Of a stretch of DNA of 64,000 bases, positions 59,672 through 64,000 are shown piece by piece. The notes beneath the pieces were generated by a model that saw only the letters and a program-made list of their open reading frames with translations, made no database searches and was not told where the DNA came from. Both the position numbers and the translations under genes were made by a program. Numbering within the stretch: position 1 is the stretch's first letter; each line of letters opens with the position of its first letter. The stretch comes from Macrostomum hystrix (taxonomy: Eukaryota > Platyhelminthes > Macrostomidae): the NCBI GenBank assembly GCA_950097015.1, contig CATNEN010000004.1, positions 1-64,000 on the forward strand. The letters are read 5' to 3'.

Positions 59672-59850
59672 TGCAGGAGGGCACAGGTGAGTACATCTGC
59701 CCTGACTTTTTCATTATTAGGCCTTGGTGGTTGGTCGGCGTCAATTGTACGACAAACCCCTAAGCCTTCTCTCCGCGGTTGCGTCCGAAATGAATGTGGC
59801 CTCGCCGCGGAATCGAGCTTAGGGACCTTGGTGCGAAAGGCGTGCATTGT
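59672..59850 (-). mobile_element. SINE family B, truncated copy
   Basis: It matches the B-box region (AGCTCGATTCCGCGGCGAGG) and parts of the body, ending with CAGGGCAGATGTACTCACCT. The A-box side and a central part are missing. Confidence 0.7.
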
Positions 59851-59992
59851 AATGTGCAATTGTGCATTGTGCATTGTTGTTGCTGCTTTTTATTTTCATT
59901 AGGCCCAACAGTGAGATCTCGTAAGAAATTATTTTTTTAATATAGAGCTGTACAGTACTTTAAATAAATATCTCTATCTGTAAAGTACATTG

Positions 59993-60053
59993 AAGCCCAA
60001 AGATTAGAGCTTTAGACTTCTTACCAAAAGTTTCGAATTTCGAATCTAAGCCT
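59993..60053 (+). mobile_element. Decayed tRNA-like SINE head
   Basis: GATTAGAGCTTTAGACTTCT and TTTCGAATCTAAGCC keep the layout of the family A head (TTAGAGCTTCGGACTTGTG, GTTCGAATCTC). It abuts the array at 60.08 kb. Confidence 0.3.
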
Positions 60054-60079
60054 AATGAAACGTTTTCTCTTGAGTATGA

Positions 60080-61125
60080 CGCTTATAGATTCACAAGCGT
60101 CATTTATTCAGAATATCAAAGAGTATCACAGAATATCAAAGAGTATCACAGAATGTCATGTCACAGAGTATCACAGAATATCAAAGAGTATCACAGAATA
60201 TCAAAGAGTATCACAGAATATCAAAGAGTATAACAGAATGTCATGTCACAGAGTATCACAGAATATCAAAGAGTATCACAGAATATCAAAGAGTATCACA
60301 GAATGTCACAAAGTATCACAGATTATCACAGAATGCCACAGAATGTCACAAAGTATCCCAGATTATCACAGAATGCCACAGAATGTCACAAAGTATCACA
60401 GATTATCACAGAATGCCACAGAATGCCAAAGAGTATCACAGATTATCACAGAATGCCACAGAATGCCACAAAGTATCACAGATTATCACAGAATGCCACA
60501 GAATGTCACAAAGTATCACAGATTATCACAGAATGCCACAGAATGCCACAAAGTATCACAGATTATCACAGAATGCCACAGAATGTCACAAAGTATCACA
60601 GATTATCACAGAATGCCACAGAATGCCACAAAGTATCACAGATTATCACAGAATGCCACAGAATGTCACAAAGTATCACAGAGTATCACAGAATGTCACA
60701 GATTATCACAGAATGCCACAGAATGTCACAAAGTATCCCAGATTATCACAGAATGCCACAGAATGCCACAAAGTATCACAGATTATCACAGAATGCCACA
60801 GAATGCCACAAAGTATCACAGATTATCACAGAATGCCACAGAATGTCACAAAGTATCACAGATTATCACAGAATGCCACAGAATGTCACAAAGTATCACA
60901 GATTATCACAGAATGCCACAGAATGCCACAAAGTATCACAGATTATCACAGAATGCCACAGAATGCCACAAAGTATCACAGATTATCACAGAATGCCACA
61001 GAATGTCACAAAGTATCACAGATTATCACAGAATGCCACAGAATGCCACAAAGTATCACAGATTATCACAGAATGCCACAGAATGCCACAAAGTATCACA
61101 GATTATCACAGAATGCCATATAATT
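60080..61125. repeat. Minisatellite with nested 10-, 20- and 40-bp periods
   Basis: The base unit is 10 bp (TATCACAGAA, TGCCACAGAA, TGTCACAAAG). On the left (60115-60300) it forms 20-bp pairs (GAATATCAAAGAGTATCACA); to the right it settles into 40-bp groups of four. Three plus-strand frames remain open throughout. It reflects stepwise growth of the repeat unit. Confidence 0.95.
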
Positions 61126-61640
61126 TTACCGGAATGCTCAGTTGCCTAGCTGCATTTAATTTTGTCCTAGGTAGTCATAGACTGGCAACGTTGTTTTCGG
61201 GATAATTTAGCATGGTGATATACTATCGAAATGCAATAACTCGGTAAGAATTACCAGAATCAAACCAGCATCTGGTCGTCTATTTCAAACCAATCTCACT
61301 CACTCAGTGGATCCAAATAGTTATTAACACGAATTCAGTTAGTACAACAAATTTAGCAATAAAACGTTTTTAATCCTACTGGAAGTAGCAATATTAGCGT
61401 TTTAATTCTAACAAACACTAACAAACACGCCATGCTAGTGCATGCATACGATTAGGTTAAAATGAAATCTTTGGTTTATAGCAAGAATTATGAATAGCCT
61501 AATTATCTATTTTAGAAGAATAATATTATAAAATCCCTTTCTCGTTGCTACCTCAGTTCTCACTAATAAGATTTGCTAGTCAAAGCCAAAAACACAACGA
61601 TTAACGAATCGAGCTTTTCTAGAATCCATTCACCTGCGAA
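61126..61640. other. 3' flank of the lengsin-like gene
   Basis: AT-rich, no feature seen. Confidence 0.4.
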
Positions 61641-63652
61641 TCACAGATTCTCCAGGTAGTTCTCACGCTCCCAGGCCAGCCTCTTAGCTTCATCCTTTGG
61701 CTGTCCGGCTTTGATTTTGTCCAAATCAAACTGGCGCTTGATGGCCGTGTAGAACTCAATCAGCTGCGGCCCCACCGCCTGTGTCATCACCGTGTCAGCC
61801 TCCAGAGCTTCGAGAGCCTCCTCCATGGTGGACGGCAGGCGGCCGGCTTCCCGACTGCCCTCCGGTATCAGGGCCAGCTGACGCTCCAGGCCGTCCAATC
61901 CGGCGGCGAGGGTGGCGGCGGCCACGATGTACGAGTTGGCTGCGGAGCTGGGCATTCGGTTCTCAATGTAGCTGCCGCCTGGACTGGCATCGCTGCCCAG
62001 CTTCACGCGGAATGTGGCATTGCGCGACTGCACCGCCCAGTCGGCATAGTCTGGCGTGAACGGCAGGTGAAGCCGGCGGTAGCAGTTCAAGGTTGGCGAG
62101 GTCAGCGCCGCGATGGCTGGCGAGTGATGGATGAGGCCGGCTAGCCAGTGCCGCATCACGGCCGACATTTTGCGCTCATCGGTCGAGTCGAAGAATGCGT
62201 TTGTGCTCCGATCCAGAGACCACAGCGAATGATTGAAGTGCAGCCCGCTGCCAGCTTCATCGGCGCAGGGCACCGCCATGAATGAGACTATGTAGCCGTG
62301 GTTTGAGGCCACCTGGAAACCAGGTAATTGGGAAACTCGATTTAGAGTGATCAGTTCACTAGTCTGACTGTTTGGAGTGATCAGCTCATTCGTGTGACTG
62401 TTTAGAGTGATCAGTTCACTTGTTTGACTGTTTGGAGTGATCAGTTCACTCGTGGGACTGTTTGGGGTGATCAGTTCACTCGTGGGACTGTTTGGGGTGA
62501 TCAGTTCACTCATGGGACTGTTTGGGGTGATCAGTTCACTCGTGGGACTGTTTGGGGTGATCAGTTCATTCGTGTGACTGATTAGAGTGATCAGTTCATT
62601 CGTGGGACTGTTTGGGGTGATCAGTTCATTCGTGTGACTGTTTAGAGTGATCAGTTCCCTTGTTTGACTGTTTTGAGTGATCGGTTCACTTGTGAGACTG
62701 TTTGGAGTGATCAGTTCATTCGTGGGACTGATTGGAGTGATCAGTTCATTCGTGTGACTATTTGGAGTGATCAGTTCACTAGTGTGACTGTTGGAGTGAT
62801 CAGCTCACTTGTGGGACTGTTTGGAGTGATCAGCTCACTTGTTTGACTGTTTGGAGTGATCAGTTCACTCGTGGGACTGTTTGGGGTGATCAGTTCACTC
62901 GTGGGACTGTTTGGGGTGATCAGTTCATTCGTGTGACTGTTTAGAGTGATCAGTTCACTTGTTTGACTGTTTGGAGTGATCAGTTCACTTGTGAGACTGT
63001 TTGGAGTGATCAGTTCATTCGTAGGACTGTTTGGAGTGATCAGCTCACTAGTCTGACTGTTTGGAGTGATCAGCTCACTAGTCTGACTGTTTGGAGTGAT
63101 CAGCTCACTAGTGTGACTGTTTGGAGTGATCAGCTCACTAGTCTGACTGTTTGGAGTGATCAGCTCACTAGTGTAACTGTTTGGAGTGATCAGCTCACTA
63201 GTCTGACTGTTTGGAGTGATCAGCTCACTTGTGGGACTGTTTGGAGTGATCAGCTCACTTGTGGGACTGTTTGGAGTGATCAGCTCACTTGTGGGACTGT
63301 TTGGAGTGTTTGGTTTTAACCACAACCGCAATCTACTATTTATGTAGTCAATCAAATATGTGTTCCCACCTGTTTGACAATGTCCCTATACAGGAAGCCC
63401 TCGTCAGGTCCGCGGATGCCCCACCGCGGTGCCATGGTGACCTCCATCTGGCCGCAGCCGTACTCCGTGTGCAGCGCCTCAACGGACAGACCGGCCGAAT
63501 GCAGCGCCGAGTGAATGTCCAGCAGCAGTGGCTCGTATTTGTGGGCCAGAATGCTGCAGTAGGGATCCACGCGGCTCTCTTGCCAGGTGTAATCCCCACC
63601 GGCCTCCTGCGGATCAGGTTTCATGCGACGGGAACAGTTTGCGGGACGAAAT
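61641..63652 (-). CDS. LGSN: Lengsin-like glutamine synthetase homologue, 3' part
   Basis: Two terminal exons are present: 63606-63370 (the acceptor could instead be at 63652) and 62312-61641, joined in phase 0 (donor GTGGGA, acceptor TTCCAG), about 302 residues; earlier exons lie past the window. Family signatures: the glutamine synthetase catalytic domain parts HTEYGCGQMEVT, SFMAVPCADEAGSGLHFNHS, HHSPAIAALTSPTLNCYRRL and ENRMPSSAANSY. The ordinary enzyme usually has GxGxHxH-type and NRxxSxxR features; here GSGLHFNHS and SYIENRMPSSAAN are kept in the lengsin manner. Lengsin of vertebrate lens is a class I glutamine synthetase without activity; whether this copy is active cannot be told. The intron is filled by a 30-bp minisatellite and the upstream side by an ATCCC repeat. 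Confidence 0.85.
62335..63312. repeat. 30-bp minisatellite in the lengsin intron
   Basis: About 32 units of 30 bp, TTTGGAGTGATCAGTTCACT and CGTGGGACTG, with CAGCTCACTAG, TCATTCG and TTTAGAG variants. Each holds a TGATCA palindrome. Frames on both strands are open from the multiple-of-three period. Left and right halves differ (CAGTTCACTCGTGGG versus CAGCTCACTAGTCTG), suggesting two expansion events. Confidence 0.95.
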
Positions 63653-63654
63653 CC

Positions 63655-64000
63655 TATATAGTCCCGTGCCATCCAATCCCATCCCATCCCATCCCATCCC
63701 ATCCCATCCCATCCCATCCCATCCAATCCAATCCCATCCCATGCCATCCAATCCAATCCCATCCAGTCCAACCCCATCCCATCCCATTCAATCCCATCCA
63801 ATCCCATCCAATCCCATCCCATCCAATCCCATTCCATTCCATCTCATCCAATCCCATCCAATCCTATCCAATCCCATCCCATCCAATCCCATTCCATCCC
63901 ATCCAATCCCATTCCATCCCATCCTATTCCATCCCATCCCATCCCATACCATCCCATCCAATCCCATCCCATCCTATCCAATCCCATCCCATCCAATCCC
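63655..64000. repeat. Pentanucleotide-based ATCCC/ATCCA repeat, running off the window
   Basis: ATCCC and AATCC units in irregular mixtures (ATCCCATCCC, ATCCAATCCC), likely a 5-bp microsatellite evolving into 10-bp pairs. It starts a few bases upstream of the lengsin exon (minus strand) and continues past 64000. Confidence 0.95.

Noticed and set aside
60055-61205. Three overlapping plus-strand frames of more than 300 codons
   Set aside because: The 10/40-bp array stays open in all three frames, so none has coding evidence.

Overview
The window is nuclear DNA of an animal. Genes are split by GT-AG introns, the code is standard, and three motifs match the RFX X-box of ciliary promoters. Recognisable genes are a TBL1/TBL1XR1-type WD40 corepressor, an outer-arm dynein light chain 4, a lengsin-like glutamine synthetase homologue and Rho-type GTPases. 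tRNA-derived SINEs and a Ty3/gypsy element with an initiator-tRNA-Met primer site fit an invertebrate bilaterian. A flatworm or other spiralian is my guess, not something the sequence proves.

Layout: 1-3606, 3' end of an unrecognised Q-rich gene (+). 5.6-9.1 and 9.9-11.2 kb, minisatellites. 11465-11770, small membrane protein candidate (+). 12945-14242, DNAL4 (+). 14.7-16.5 kb, two minisatellites. 17187-23928, complete nine-exon TBL1 gene (-). 24-27.2 kb, AT-rich DNA with a SINE. 27331-28796, unrecognised three-exon gene (-). 29.1-42.6 kb, a 13.5-kb array of a 30-bp unit. 42.7-52.7 kb, X-box region and a four-exon coiled-coil gene (+) whose second intron holds a complete Ty3/gypsy element sitting inside a SINE. 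53.9-55.8 kb, second X-box gene (+). 56.5-59.2 kb, two atypical Rho-family genes (-), one with two GTPase domains in one chain. 60.1-61.1 kb, minisatellite. 61.6-64 kb, 3' part of a lengsin-like gene (-).

The dominant character of the window is its minisatellites: about eighteen arrays cover roughly half of it. Almost every array has its own unit, and many fill one intron each. Four of the eight TBL1 introns hold four different units. Most long open frames in the window arise only because 30- and 21-bp units are multiples of three.

Best leads: the double-domain Rho-like protein whose two domains both lack the catalytic Gln; its neighbour with Gln replaced by Ala; X-boxes at the start of two or three otherwise unknown genes; the one-intron-one-minisatellite pattern; and the higher-order structure of the 13.5-kb array. 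Every frame break I found in a recognisable gene is an extra base, mostly in a homopolymer, so consensus errors should be excluded before any gene is called a pseudogene. All exon structures are my own reading of splice signals and homology.
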